DNA of 64,000 nt, taken from contig CAZKRL010000001.1 in NCBI GenBank assembly GCA_964555295.1, positions 124,001 to 188,000 on the forward strand, read 5' to 3'. This DNA comes from CAZKRL01 sp964555295 (GTDB taxonomy: Bacteria; Bacteroidota; Bacteroidia; Flavobacteriales_D; Sanyastnellaceae). Shown here piece after piece: positions 16,501 to 24,372 of the stretch; position 1 is the first letter of the stretch, and the number at the start of each line of letters is the position of its first letter. A program made the position numbers and the translations under genes. Below the pieces are notes generated by a model. That model saw nothing but the letters and a program-made list of their open reading frames with translations. It did not search any database and was not told the DNA's origin.

Positions 16501-17767
16501 GATTTACGAAAAGGTATTCTTCGGAACATGGTCGCCATACTCTTTGGTGGGTTACACTCCGGATGATTTATCGGCCAATTCTGTTGCTCCTACTAAAGAG
16601 GGTATCAACGGAGACTTGTCTACTCTATCCACATTCAATGCAAACAGTATTTCAGGTCTTAATAATGTTGATATCGTATTCACTGCCGACAAGAGCAAAT
16701 GGACGCGCTCCGTGGTTCTCGAGATGCAACCCGATCCGGATCTCATTCAAACTGAATTCACCGCAGCAACAGGGGATCCCGGCAAAATGAAACCCCGGCG
16801 TCACCGCTCCATCGATAAGAGCGGAAAGACTGAATTGGATGCAGGTTTCAACGCAGCAGAGGGCAAATCCGTGAGTGAATGGGGAATGGGTTGGTTTCCA
16901 GGTTATGCCATTGACATTGGCACCGGTGAACGTCTGAACATTGCTTATGGTGAAGACAGCTGGTTGGCTGGATCAAACGGTGCTGATATGATTTGGAATC
17001 CGACCAATGAAATATATTCAGAGGCTGGTACTCCGATATTCGGAGGTCAGCACTGGATTTATGTGTTCAAGAATCTGAAGGCAGAACTGAACGATGACAA
17101 TTCCGGTCCTGACGAATTGTTCTCTCCACGATACGATAGCTGCGCCACAATGTTCAATGCTATCAAAGGAAATCTTACTGACTTCAATTTAAGTAAAGTG
17201 TTTATGGGATGTACTTGGGTGGGTTCATCACTGAGCTTTTTCAGACCATCCAATTATAGCAATGGAGCTGTGCCATCGGATAACAGTGTGAGACTTCGTT
17301 TACGCGTAGCCAAACCTTACAAAAAATATTCACCCGTAGATGTACAGATCAATGACCCGATAGGTTCTAAAAACGGATGGAGAGGTTTGTATGAATTCAG
17401 CACCAAAGGTGTTGCCGCTGTAAGCAATGATCAGGCAACTTTGGAAAGCGCTCTGGATAACATCAATATCGTACCCAACCCTTACTACGCTTTCAGTGCA
17501 TACGAAACCAACAAACTTGACAATAGGGTAAAAATTACCAACCTGCCTTATGTATGTACTGTGAATATTTATGATCTTAATGGTACTCTAATTCGCCAAT
17601 TCAAGAAAGGCGACCCCACTACATCAATTGACTGGGATTTAAAAAACCAAAAGAACGTTCCTATAGCAAGTGGTGCCTATATCATTCATATTGATGTACC
17701 TGAGGTAGGAGAGAAAGTACTCAAGTGGTTTGGTGTAATGCGTCCTATCGACCTTGATTCATTCTAA
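13571..17767 (+). CDS. Giant T9SS cargo protein of the receptor/PorV unit
   Basis: 1398 residues from the ATG at 13571 (a TTG at 13559 adds four residues). The signal peptide is HMRSLLTVLVLIAGMTNASA. The body is a recurring Bacteroidota surface-protein type with phrases such as LEWNNVRATIETGGNMW, YAGGLWMGG and a calcium-loop-like DYNSNGIYDPENGDYP near residue 213; it has many Asp/Asn-Gly turns and few basic residues. The last 90 or so residues form a FlgD-like / T9SS type-A sorting domain (NIVPNPYYAFSAYE, VNIYDLNGTLIRQF, SGAYIIHIDV), so it is probably exported by T9SS and anchored at the surface. It sits between the TonB receptor and a PorV/PorQ-like gene. No catalytic motif is recognised; I infer a structural or ligand-capture role. 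Confidence 0.8.
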   Translation: MTYPKHMRSLLTVLVLIAGMTNASAYKYIGGTGGMTTQNNSPEQVRSAACAPATALLDLEWNNVRATIETGGNMWQNRANGVAAYEVPKNGGVSAIYAGGLWMGGKSQDQTLKLAAVTFRANGNDFWTGPLTNDGTAEVTSETCQEYDRFTITLRDDAIKHRTYWDLVSAGASAEAIAQIFPNGYIMPSYFTSYPAHGNTGVGQDFYLAPFKDYNSNGIYDPENGDYPWYDFLREIDCKQRRREDVVPLFGDQTYYWIFNDKGNIHTESQGLPIGMEVRAQAFAFSTNDEVNNMTFLNYVLINQGSQTLTETFFGSWVDSDMGFANDDYVGCDVKRGLGYCYNGDGFDEAGLGSLGYGQSPPAVGVDFFEGPYQNEDQIDNPNTDDILLAEDLLGIPYPGLGIGYGDSIVDNERFGMRRFVYYNNSSNPINGEPNTPQHFYNYMRGIWKNGAEMLYGGNGVSGAGVISGLPAQYMFPGDSDPLNWSTYGVLPPAGSTWTEQTAGNAPADRRFIQAAGPFTLEPGDYNNITLGVVWARSFGGDEFESVELLRIADDKAQSLFDNCFELVNGPDAPDVAVSELDREVILMLTNNNPSSNNYQEEYLEFDPAIPEELLDGTQLTKEDRSYRFEGYLVYQLLNDEVSNADLGDITKARLIAQCDIRNEVGNIINYSRDQSTGLIVPELMVQGANDGLQTSFRITEDAFALGSPALINHKTYYFMVLAYGYNNYQLYDPTLGTGQDESYKPSRKGSVGAIKRIAAIPHSVAPRNGGMILNSNYGTGLALTRIEGTGNGMNELFISSASEAEILSAPHKVDRLEYLPGGSPIQVKVVDPLRVPAADFRLSLADSVGDFDNGEMYWKLENLTTGVSDSSYRAFSSMSEDILLDYGLSISWGQYQYLNEDGDNFKYFTDLISADIEFQNPQFAWYGGIPDADGFTEQNWIRSGTTESATDAPAEEILYDDYQDGLGESPFTDPSEIYEKVFFGTWSPYSLVGYTPDDLSANSVAPTKEGINGDLSTLSTFNANSISGLNNVDIVFTADKSKWTRSVVLEMQPDPDLIQTEFTAATGDPGKMKPRRHRSIDKSGKTELDAGFNAAEGKSVSEWGMGWFPGYAIDIGTGERLNIAYGEDSWLAGSNGADMIWNPTNEIYSEAGTPIFGGQHWIYVFKNLKAELNDDNSGPDELFSPRYDSCATMFNAIKGNLTDFNLSKVFMGCTWVGSSLSFFRPSNYSNGAVPSDNSVRLRLRVAKPYKKYSPVDVQINDPIGSKNGWRGLYEFSTKGVAAVSNDQATLESALDNINIVPNPYYAFSAYETNKLDNRVKITNLPYVCTVNIYDLNGTLIRQFKKGDPTTSIDWDLKNQKNVPIASGAYIIHIDVPEVGEKVLKWFGVMRPIDLDSF

Positions 17768-17785
17768 TGATTATCTAAGAAGCAA

Positions 17786-18826
17786 ATGAAAAAATTTCTC
17801 TTAACAGTAGTAACAGTCGCCACAGTTGTATCGGCGACGGCAGGTAATCCCGATAGAGCAGGATCCTCAGGAGCATCTCAATTACTTATCAATCCGTGGG
17901 CAAGAAACTCTGCATTGTCTAACTCTGCCATGGCTTCAGTAACTGGCGCTGAAGCGTGTCTGTTGAATGTGGCAGGTCTTGCGATGGCGCGTAAAACAGA
18001 GGTGGTTTTCACCAATAATCAATATTTGGTAGGTACAGGAATTAAACTGAATGCATTTGGTCTGGCCCAGCGCATCGGTGAGTCGGGTACGCTCGGTATA
18101 ACTGTTTCTAACATGAGCCTAGGTGAATTACAGATCACTGAAGTAGATTTACCCGAGGGTGGTATCGGAACTTTTACACCAACATTCACAACGATCGGAC
18201 TTTCCTATGCCAAGGCTTTTTCCAATAGCATTTACGGCGGAATAACAGCCCGACTTATCTCTGAGGCCATCTATAATGTAAAGGCACAGGGAATGTGTTT
18301 CGATGCGGCTATCCGTTATGTAACTGGTCCTAAAGACAATTTGAGATTTGGCATTTCACTTCGCAATGTAGGTCCCCCCATGCGCTATCGTGGTGATGGT
18401 TTGTCGCAAGACGCAACCGTATCAATTGGCGGTGGAAATACAACGACATTAAATATGGACAGCCGTTCTGAGAAATACGAATTGCCTTCGATGGTCAATG
18501 TGGGTTGTGCCTATGATTTCATTTTCAGCGAAAAATCAAAGCTCACTGCCAATCTTCAGTTTACCTCAAATTCGTTTACAAGAGATCAGTTCGGTTTAGG
18601 TGCTGAATATGGATTTAACAACCGTTTCATCTTCCGCGCCGGATATCAATATCAACTTACCAATGAAGATGATCTGCAAAGTACTGTTTTCACAGGTCCT
18701 GCAGCCGGCTTTACCGTGCAACTTCCATTCGGTCAGAACGGAACCATCATTGGACTCGACTACGGATATAGATTCACCAATCCATTTGCGGGTGTGCACT
18801 CAATGGGTGTGCACATCGACATCTAA
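17786..18826 (+). CDS. PorV/PorQ-family outer-membrane protein
   Basis: 346 residues with a signal peptide (MKKFLLTVVTVATVVSATAG). The mature N-terminus has the PorV/PorQ signature: GASQLLINPWARNSALSN, then ASVTGAEACLLNVAGLA. It continues as a 14-strand FadL-like barrel and ends with VHSMGVHIDI. PorV shuttles T9SS cargo from the translocon to the attachment complex; PorQ has a related role. This copy is 18 bp behind a T9SS cargo gene and is not in a por/spr cluster, so it may be a specialised shuttle for that cargo (inference). A Rho-independent terminator follows, closing the unit. Confidence 0.87.
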   Translation: MKKFLLTVVTVATVVSATAGNPDRAGSSGASQLLINPWARNSALSNSAMASVTGAEACLLNVAGLAMARKTEVVFTNNQYLVGTGIKLNAFGLAQRIGESGTLGITVSNMSLGELQITEVDLPEGGIGTFTPTFTTIGLSYAKAFSNSIYGGITARLISEAIYNVKAQGMCFDAAIRYVTGPKDNLRFGISLRNVGPPMRYRGDGLSQDATVSIGGGNTTTLNMDSRSEKYELPSMVNVGCAYDFIFSEKSKLTANLQFTSNSFTRDQFGLGAEYGFNNRFIFRAGYQYQLTNEDDLQSTVFTGPAAGFTVQLPFGQNGTIIGLDYGYRFTNPFAGVHSMGVHIDI

Positions 18827-18854
18827 ACAAAAACATTATATACAATAGGAGACT

Positions 18855-18875
18855 CCCGCCGCAGTGGCGGGTTTT
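18855..18875 (+). terminator. Rho-independent terminator after the PorV-like gene
   Basis: Six-base GC stem CCCGCC / GGCGGG with a five-base loop (GCAGT), followed by TTTT. It lies 28 bp after the stop codon and 20 bp before greA, separating the two transcripts. Confidence 0.7.
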
Positions 18876-18895
18876 CCGTTCAATAATCATTTGCC

Positions 18896-19369
18896 ATGGG
18901 ACAAATTGCATACTACACGGCCGAGGGCTTGAAGAAACTTAAAGAGGAAATTCATCAGCTAAAAATGGTAGAACGTCCTCGCATTTCTCAACAAATCGCT
19001 GAAGCGCGCGACAAGGGCGATCTATCCGAGAACGCAGAATATGATGCGGCGAAAGAAGCTCAAGGTTTGCTCGAAGCACGTATTTCCAAAATGGAAGATT
19101 TACTCGCTAATGCCCGACTCGTGGACGAATCACACGTTGACTCTTCCAAAGTATTTATATTGTCAAAAGTAAAAATTAAAAACCTCAAGAATAATAGCGT
19201 GCTTGAGTATACACTCGTTGCAGAAAACGAGGCAAATCTGGCGGCGAAAAAAATCTCTGTGGAATCACCAATTGGAAAAGGCCTGCTGGGAAAAAAGGTC
19301 GGTGACATTGCAGAAGTTCAAATACCGGCGGGTTTGGTAAAATTTGAAATACTCGAAATCTCGCGTTAA
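18896..19369 (+). CDS. greA: Transcription elongation factor GreA
   Basis: 157 residues, the normal GreA length. It binds the RNA polymerase secondary channel and stimulates cleavage of backtracked RNA. The N-terminal coiled coil opens YYTAEGLKKLKEEIHQL and its tip carries the acidic catalytic loop GDLSENAEYDAAKE. The C-terminal FKBP-like domain includes SPIGKGLLGKKVGD. The TAA stop overlaps the ATG of the HIT gene by one base (TAATG), a translational-coupling arrangement. A terminator just upstream isolates it from the receptor/PorV unit. Confidence 0.97.
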   Translation: MGQIAYYTAEGLKKLKEEIHQLKMVERPRISQQIAEARDKGDLSENAEYDAAKEAQGLLEARISKMEDLLANARLVDESHVDSSKVFILSKVKIKNLKNNSVLEYTLVAENEANLAAKKISVESPIGKGLLGKKVGDIAEVQIPAGLVKFEILEISR

Positions 19370-19761
19370 TGGCCAGCATCTTTACAAGAATAGTTGCGGG
19401 TGAAATACCTTGCTATCGCATCGCCGAAAATGACGAGTTCTTGGCATTCCTTGACATCACACCAGTGGCAACAGGACACACATTGGTGATACCAAAGATG
19501 GAAATTGATTACATCTTCGACATCGATGATAACACCCTTGCAAGGTTGTTTACATTCTCAAAAAAGGTAGCCATTCAATTGCAGAGAGCAGTGCCTTGTC
19601 GGCGCATCGGAATGAGCGTAATCGGTTTGGAGGTGCCGCATGCACACGTACATCTACTTCCTTTAAATACCATGTCTGACATAAACTTTAGTGGTGAAAG
19701 AATAAAAATGACTCCCGAACAATTCTCTCAACTCGCCGCTCAAATAATCTCCTTCGCTTAA
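19369..19761 (+). CDS. HIT-family nucleotide hydrolase
   Basis: 130 residues, a complete histidine-triad protein. FTRIVAGEIPCYRI opens it, FLDITPVATGHTLVIPK follows, and the catalytic HAHVHLLPL motif sits near residue 90. HIT proteins hydrolyse nucleoside phosphoramidates and dinucleotide polyphosphates in the cytosol. It is coupled to greA by a one-base overlap; greA-HIT pairs recur in this phylum, but a functional reason is not established. The exact substrate is unknown. Confidence 0.93.
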   Translation: MASIFTRIVAGEIPCYRIAENDEFLAFLDITPVATGHTLVIPKMEIDYIFDIDDNTLARLFTFSKKVAIQLQRAVPCRRIGMSVIGLEVPHAHVHLLPLNTMSDINFSGERIKMTPEQFSQLAAQIISFA

Positions 19762-19789
19762 GCGCTTCGGCGTAACGTTCGGTCATTGA

Positions 19790-21208
19790 CTATTCGTCTG
19801 TTTTAATAACAGACTTTACTAGGCACGAATCTCCCTGTGTAATTCTGATAAAATACTTTCCGTGAGCTTGCTTATCCAATTCCATTGAGCGGCTGTATTC
19901 TGAGGTGATTTTTCTTTCCTCCATAAAAATGATCTCGCCCATTTCATCCAACAACTCGATACGCAGAGGAGATTGAATCACAGGATGAATACTCAAATTG
20001 ACATCTCCTGTATGTGCATCCAATGCCAATGAAAAGTAATTGAGCTCGGGTGCCGAGATGCACGAACCAATAGCATTGCTCTCATCAGAAGTTAAATCAT
20101 CTATTCGGATTTTTCCACCACGATTTGGCGGACTCACTGGCATGTTGAGTTCCTTCATCATTTGCTCCAACTCGCGCTGCAAATCAGACATGTCCATGTC
20201 AAATTCAAAATCCATAATCGACAATCCCCCTTCATCAAGACCCTTATCGTCGAAAAAATATCGGAAATCCCCACTCCCTCCTGTCATCTTAGCGCCCAAA
20301 TTCCCATTCAACTTTTTCAACTTGCCGTCTCTACTTACCACAATTTCGAGCGGGTCGTTTGGCTTCATCGCTGCAACTTTATCTGATAAATCGCTGAAGG
20401 ATAAAATGACATTTCCATTTAATTCCACTATCACATCATCATTTACTATACCCATTGACTCCGCTGAGGAACCGGGAACCACTTTTACACATGCGCCGGA
20501 AGGGACAGACAATTCGCTAGGTGTAACGCCAAGGAAAGCCCTCTCCTTTCCCGAGCCAAACATATCCGCCAAACCACCATCACTGTTATCGAGAGGTATA
20601 TTCCAAACATTTGCTTGAGGCACTGATTTCTCCTTCAATACAACCTCGAGTTTTTTCTTCTTCCGACCTCTATATAAATAGACCTTTATCTCGTCTCCGT
20701 GACACTTCCCTCTGATATAAATAATAGCATCCTCGGGCGAATCAATCTTTTTACTATCAATCTGATAAATGATATCACCCGCCACAATTCCAGATAAAAA
20801 TGCAGGTGATTTCGGTTCAACTTCCGTTACTAGGGCACCGGAAGTTTTTTCCGACATCCTTGTGCTATTCTTGAGTACTACACCCAGATAGGCTTGACAT
20901 GCACTCGGAGGTCGTTCAGAAAAACCAGGAGCTATTGACAATAATGACTTTGAATTACCAGAACGACCGTTACCCTCAAGCATTTCCACCTGCACATCCA
21001 CTCCTTCTTTTACATTTCCATCAGCGTCTGTAACACCCATTTCTTTCAAGACCTCCTGAATATCACTGTCTGAACTCACCTTGAATTCTCTGATGGAAGT
21101 TTTAGAAACCGTACCATTCGACTCACGAACAGTTATTCTGGCGTTTTGCTGACATAGAGCCCACAAAGGCAGTGCACATAAAATTTGGAATATGGTAAGC
21201 CGTAACAT
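19790..21208 (-). CDS. Secreted protein with two PDZ domains and a T9SS-like tail
   Basis: 472 residues with a signal peptide (ILCALPLWALCQ). Two PDZ domains are visible: PDZ1 at about residues 105-190 (YLGVVLKNSTRMS, SPAFLSGIVAGDIIYQI) and PDZ2 at about 225-310 (AFLGVTPSELSVPSGA, SAESMGIVNDDVIVELNG). There is no HtrA-type protease domain, so it is probably an adaptor or substrate-binding protein in the periplasm or at the surface. The C-terminal 80 residues (LSIHPVIQSPLRIELLDE, GKYFIRITQGD) resemble a sorting-type beta-sandwich. A -7-like TAAATTCG box lies 17 bp upstream. It converges on the greA-HIT pair with only 28 bp between them. Confidence 0.75.
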   Translation of the reverse strand: MLRLTIFQILCALPLWALCQQNARITVRESNGTVSKTSIREFKVSSDSDIQEVLKEMGVTDADGNVKEGVDVQVEMLEGNGRSGNSKSLLSIAPGFSERPPSACQAYLGVVLKNSTRMSEKTSGALVTEVEPKSPAFLSGIVAGDIIYQIDSKKIDSPEDAIIYIRGKCHGDEIKVYLYRGRKKKKLEVVLKEKSVPQANVWNIPLDNSDGGLADMFGSGKERAFLGVTPSELSVPSGACVKVVPGSSAESMGIVNDDVIVELNGNVILSFSDLSDKVAAMKPNDPLEIVVSRDGKLKKLNGNLGAKMTGGSGDFRYFFDDKGLDEGGLSIMDFEFDMDMSDLQRELEQMMKELNMPVSPPNRGGKIRIDDLTSDESNAIGSCISAPELNYFSLALDAHTGDVNLSIHPVIQSPLRIELLDEMGEIIFMEERKITSEYSRSMELDKQAHGKYFIRITQGDSCLVKSVIKTDE

Positions 21209-21225
21209 ATTGATTTCTTGCGTCG

Positions 21226-21233
21226 CGAATTTA
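21226..21233 (-). promoter_or_regulatory. -7-like box TAAATTCG upstream of the PDZ gene
   Basis: Identical octamer to those before glyA and the 1886-residue T9SS gene, 17 bases from the ATG. No clear -33 element. Confidence 0.3.
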
Positions 21234-21480
21234 TCCTCAGGCTTGAGAAACGCACCGTGCCCACCTCTAAAAGTCTGTTAAAGCCCAAAACCCTCGAGTT
21301 GAGGCCATGAAAGTGAAAATCCATGGACACGATACTTCAAAAAAATCTCAAGTAAACGAACAAGCCTCGAACGATAATTCTTATTCAATAACTGTCGGTA
21401 ATTTTCATCGAAACCGATAAAACCTCCTAATGATATAAAATTAGTGCAGCACTGAAAACTTGAGTCCGCGGGTAGATCCG

Positions 21481-23691
21481 TTATAGATTCTGCAATAAAA
21501 AATTCGTCATTTTCTCGTAGAGATGCAGGCGAGTTTTACCACCCGCAATGCCATGATTTCTATTAGGATAAACAAACATTTCAAACGGTTTATTCGCCGC
21601 CACGAGCGCTGAAGTCATATCCATAGTATTTTGAAAGTGCACATTATCATCAGCACTACCATGGATTAAAAGGAACTTCCCACGAAGGGCATCCACAAAA
21701 TTAATGGGGGAGTTATTTTCATATCCACCGCTATTCTCCGACGGGGTTCTCAAAAATCTTTCCGTGTAAATACTATCGTAATACTTCCAGTTTGTAACCG
21801 GTGCCACCGCAATACCGGCCTTAAAAAAGTCAGCACCCTTTGTCATGCACAACGATGTCATATATCCACCGAAACTCCATCCTTGTATTCCGATGCGCGA
21901 TTTATCTATGAATGTTTGATTACCTAAATACTTCGCCAAATCAATGAAGTCCTCAGTTTCCAGTTTACCCAAATTCATATAAGTAGCATGCTTGAACTTT
22001 TTTCCGCGAAATTGAGTGCCTCTCGGATCACAGCTTACAACAATATATCCCTTCTGGCAAAGCATCTGATGCCACATTGAACCTCTTCCCTCCCAACGAT
22101 TATTGACCGTATTACTACCCGGGCCTCCGTAAATTGCTACCAATACAGGATATTTCCGTTCGGGTGAAAAATCCTTAGGTTTCATCATCCAACAATTTAG
22201 GGTATCACCATGGCTATTCATCATAGTAAAAAACTCCTTTGTAGTTAGGCCATAATCCTTCAGTCGAGATTTGAGAACGGCATTGTCCTTTAATACGCGA
22301 ATCTCCTTTCCTCCCTTGGCATATAAGGTTATTGTTGGAGGAGAATCCGAGCTACTATTATTGATAATATAATATTTATAACCCTCACTGAAATATGCAT
22401 CTGAATAACCCGCAGATTTATTCAATTTCTCTGTTGAGACCTTTCCCTTTTTTATTTGACTGGCATATACATGCTTCTCGGTTGCTCCGGTTGCACTCGC
22501 TGAATAATAAGCTGTGAGAGTTAATGAATCAAAACCGTAATAATCGATTATATCCCAGTTTCCTTTTGTGATTTGCTGCTTAACACTGCCATCATTGTTG
22601 AACCACCAAAGATGTCTGAAACCATCCCGTTCACTCAGAGCAACAAAGGATCCATCATCCATAAAAGTAATGTCGCCCGCAACATCAATATAAGTATCAC
22701 TTTTTTCAGTATATAATGGTTTCAATGGCAGCGCATACGGCGAGGCAGAACTATAATCCGTAAGCAACAATTCCAAATGATTTTGATGCCTGTTCATGCG
22801 CATAACACAAAGTGCTTCATTACTTTTTGTCCAGCATATTCTCGGTAGATAAATATCCTTTTCCAAACCGGTATCCACTGCCCGATTTTCATGTTTCAGA
22901 ATATCATATACGTATAGATTTACCACACTATTCTTCTCACCGGCCTTAGGATATTTGAATCGCTCCTGCATTGGATACAACTCACCATAAATATCCATTG
23001 AGAACTCTTTAACGTCGGATTCATCAAAACGATAATACGCCAGTCTATTGCTATTAGGACTCCACGCATAACCCTGAACCAACTCTAACTCTTCCTCATA
23101 TACCCAATCCGAAGCCCCATTGATAATCTTATTTTTCGCACCATCGAAAGTGATTTGCGTTTCCTTCTGTGTCGCCAAGTCAGTTATGAATATATTATTG
23201 TTTCGAACGAAGGCAATCATACTGCCATCAGGGGAAAACGTGGCCAGTCGTTGCTTATCCATTTTCTCACTGGCCAATGGAAAAGTCTTTCCCGTTTTCA
23301 AGTCATGCACATAATACCTTGCAGCATAACTATATCGGTAAATGGCCTCTACCTCGGTCTCAATTAATAGGCGTGATTCATCAGCACTAAAAGTATATCC
23401 CTCAATCTCCTTTAGCGCGTTATTGAAAACGTCCTTGGAAGTGGTAATGACCGCGGCCTCCAAACCATCTGCAAATCTGTATTTGACAATTTTTGTACCG
23501 AACGCATCACTTCGCTCGGCCGCGGTGTAATGCAGCCCATCAGACATGCTATTAAAACCGGCAAATGATTCTGAGGCGAATTCCTGAGAAGCCCAGATCA
23601 ACTCATTGGTTATCTGCTTCTGACCCGCAAGATCTGTGACGACAAACAGAGCGCAGAGCGCCAAGGAAAAACGACTAATAATTGAACCCAT
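21481..23691 (-). CDS. S9 family peptidase, dipeptidyl-peptidase IV-like
   Basis: 736 residues, with a signal peptide ending DLAGQ. It has an N-terminal beta-propeller (DPPIV_N; SWAPN-like phrases such as YAWSPNSNRLAYYRFDE) and a C-terminal alpha/beta hydrolase. The catalytic triad is visible: S606 in QGWSFGGYMTS, D681 in HGSADDNVHFQ and H713 in NRNHGIAGG. The E-E pair of DPP-IV enzymes that binds the peptide N-terminus is present in DWVYEEELEL, supporting dipeptidyl-peptidase activity that releases X-Pro/X-Ala dipeptides. It is exported, probably periplasmic, and serves protein degradation for nutrition. It stands alone, with about 90 bp to the next gene upstream. Confidence 0.93.
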   Translation of the reverse strand: MGSIISRFSLALCALFVVTDLAGQKQITNELIWASQEFASESFAGFNSMSDGLHYTAAERSDAFGTKIVKYRFADGLEAAVITTSKDVFNNALKEIEGYTFSADESRLLIETEVEAIYRYSYAARYYVHDLKTGKTFPLASEKMDKQRLATFSPDGSMIAFVRNNNIFITDLATQKETQITFDGAKNKIINGASDWVYEEELELVQGYAWSPNSNRLAYYRFDESDVKEFSMDIYGELYPMQERFKYPKAGEKNSVVNLYVYDILKHENRAVDTGLEKDIYLPRICWTKSNEALCVMRMNRHQNHLELLLTDYSSASPYALPLKPLYTEKSDTYIDVAGDITFMDDGSFVALSERDGFRHLWWFNNDGSVKQQITKGNWDIIDYYGFDSLTLTAYYSASATGATEKHVYASQIKKGKVSTEKLNKSAGYSDAYFSEGYKYYIINNSSSDSPPTITLYAKGGKEIRVLKDNAVLKSRLKDYGLTTKEFFTMMNSHGDTLNCWMMKPKDFSPERKYPVLVAIYGGPGSNTVNNRWEGRGSMWHQMLCQKGYIVVSCDPRGTQFRGKKFKHATYMNLGKLETEDFIDLAKYLGNQTFIDKSRIGIQGWSFGGYMTSLCMTKGADFFKAGIAVAPVTNWKYYDSIYTERFLRTPSENSGGYENNSPINFVDALRGKFLLIHGSADDNVHFQNTMDMTSALVAANKPFEMFVYPNRNHGIAGGKTRLHLYEKMTNFLLQNL

Positions 23692-23780
23692 TAAACAAAA
23701 ATTTTATTGAAAAAAGAACTGCAATATTCATATGCTGTGCCCAAGTGGCTCAATTAACATTGATCCCATTCGATTTGCAT

Positions 23781-24314
23781 TTAGGTAAATCTCGGATCCG
23801 TTTCCATTACAGTTGAACATTTACGACAAGTGCGATACTCTTTGGATGCGTAAAATTCTTTGAAGCGCGGAATGAAATCGGTTTCAATATTATTGAGTAC
23901 AAAACGATATTCATGAAGCAAGTGATTACAATTTTCGCAATACCACTGCAGACCATCCATCATCTCACGATGATTTCTTTTACATTCAATTACCAAACCA
24001 ACAGTATCAGGCCCTCTCCTTGGTTGATGAGGAACATTTGCAGGAAGTAAAAACATCTCTCCTTCCTTAATCAGGATATCTGCAGCCTGGCCGTTTTCTT
24101 GAATACCTACGGTAATATCTCCCTCAAGCTGATAAAACAATTCTTCGGTTTCGTTGAGATGGTAATCTTTTCTGGCGTTGGGCCCACCTACAATCATTAC
24201 CACGTAATCTCCGGATTCCACATACAAATTTTTATTGCCTACAGGTGGCTTAAGAAGATTACGATTGTCTCCAATCCATTGCTTCAAATTAAACGGTCTT
24301 CGTATGGTCGCCAT
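23781..24314 (-). CDS. nbaC: 3-hydroxyanthranilate 3,4-dioxygenase
   Basis: Cupin dioxygenase of the kynurenine route; opens the ring of 3-hydroxyanthranilate to give the precursor of quinolinate and NAD. From the ATG at 24314 it has about 177 residues, as usual for bacterial enzymes. Signatures are FNLKQWIGDNRNLLKPPVGN at the start, GGPNARKDYHLNETEELFYQ with metal ligands His and Glu, PANVPHQPRR, and a C-terminal rubredoxin-like metal site made of CENC and CRKC. The longer start at 24353 is rejected because a TAnnTTTG box lies at 24334-24341. No other kynurenine genes are in the window. Confidence 0.93.
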   Translation of the reverse strand: MATIRRPFNLKQWIGDNRNLLKPPVGNKNLYVESGDYVVMIVGGPNARKDYHLNETEELFYQLEGDITVGIQENGQAADILIKEGEMFLLPANVPHQPRRGPDTVGLVIECKRNHREMMDGLQWYCENCNHLLHEYRFVLNNIETDFIPRFKEFYASKEYRTCRKCSTVMETDPRFT

Positions 24315-24333
24315 AACATATCGTATTACCATC

Positions 24334-24341
24334 CAAAAGTA
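24334..24341 (-). promoter_or_regulatory. -7-like box TACTTTTG upstream of the 3-HAO gene
   Basis: Perfect TAnnTTTG on the minus strand, 19 bases before the ATG at 24314. It places the transcription start downstream of the alternative upstream ATG and so decides the start. Confidence 0.35.
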
Positions 24342-24372
24342 AATATGAATCAAGTCGAACCGATGTTATTGA

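Noticed and set aside
19762..19789. Terminator between the HIT and PDZ genes
   Set aside because: Only weak complementarity (CGCTTAAGCG) and no T-run.
20040..20618. 192-codon plus-strand open frame opposite the PDZ gene
   Set aside because: It mirrors the codon pattern of the PDZ gene; Ser/Pro-rich translation without structure.
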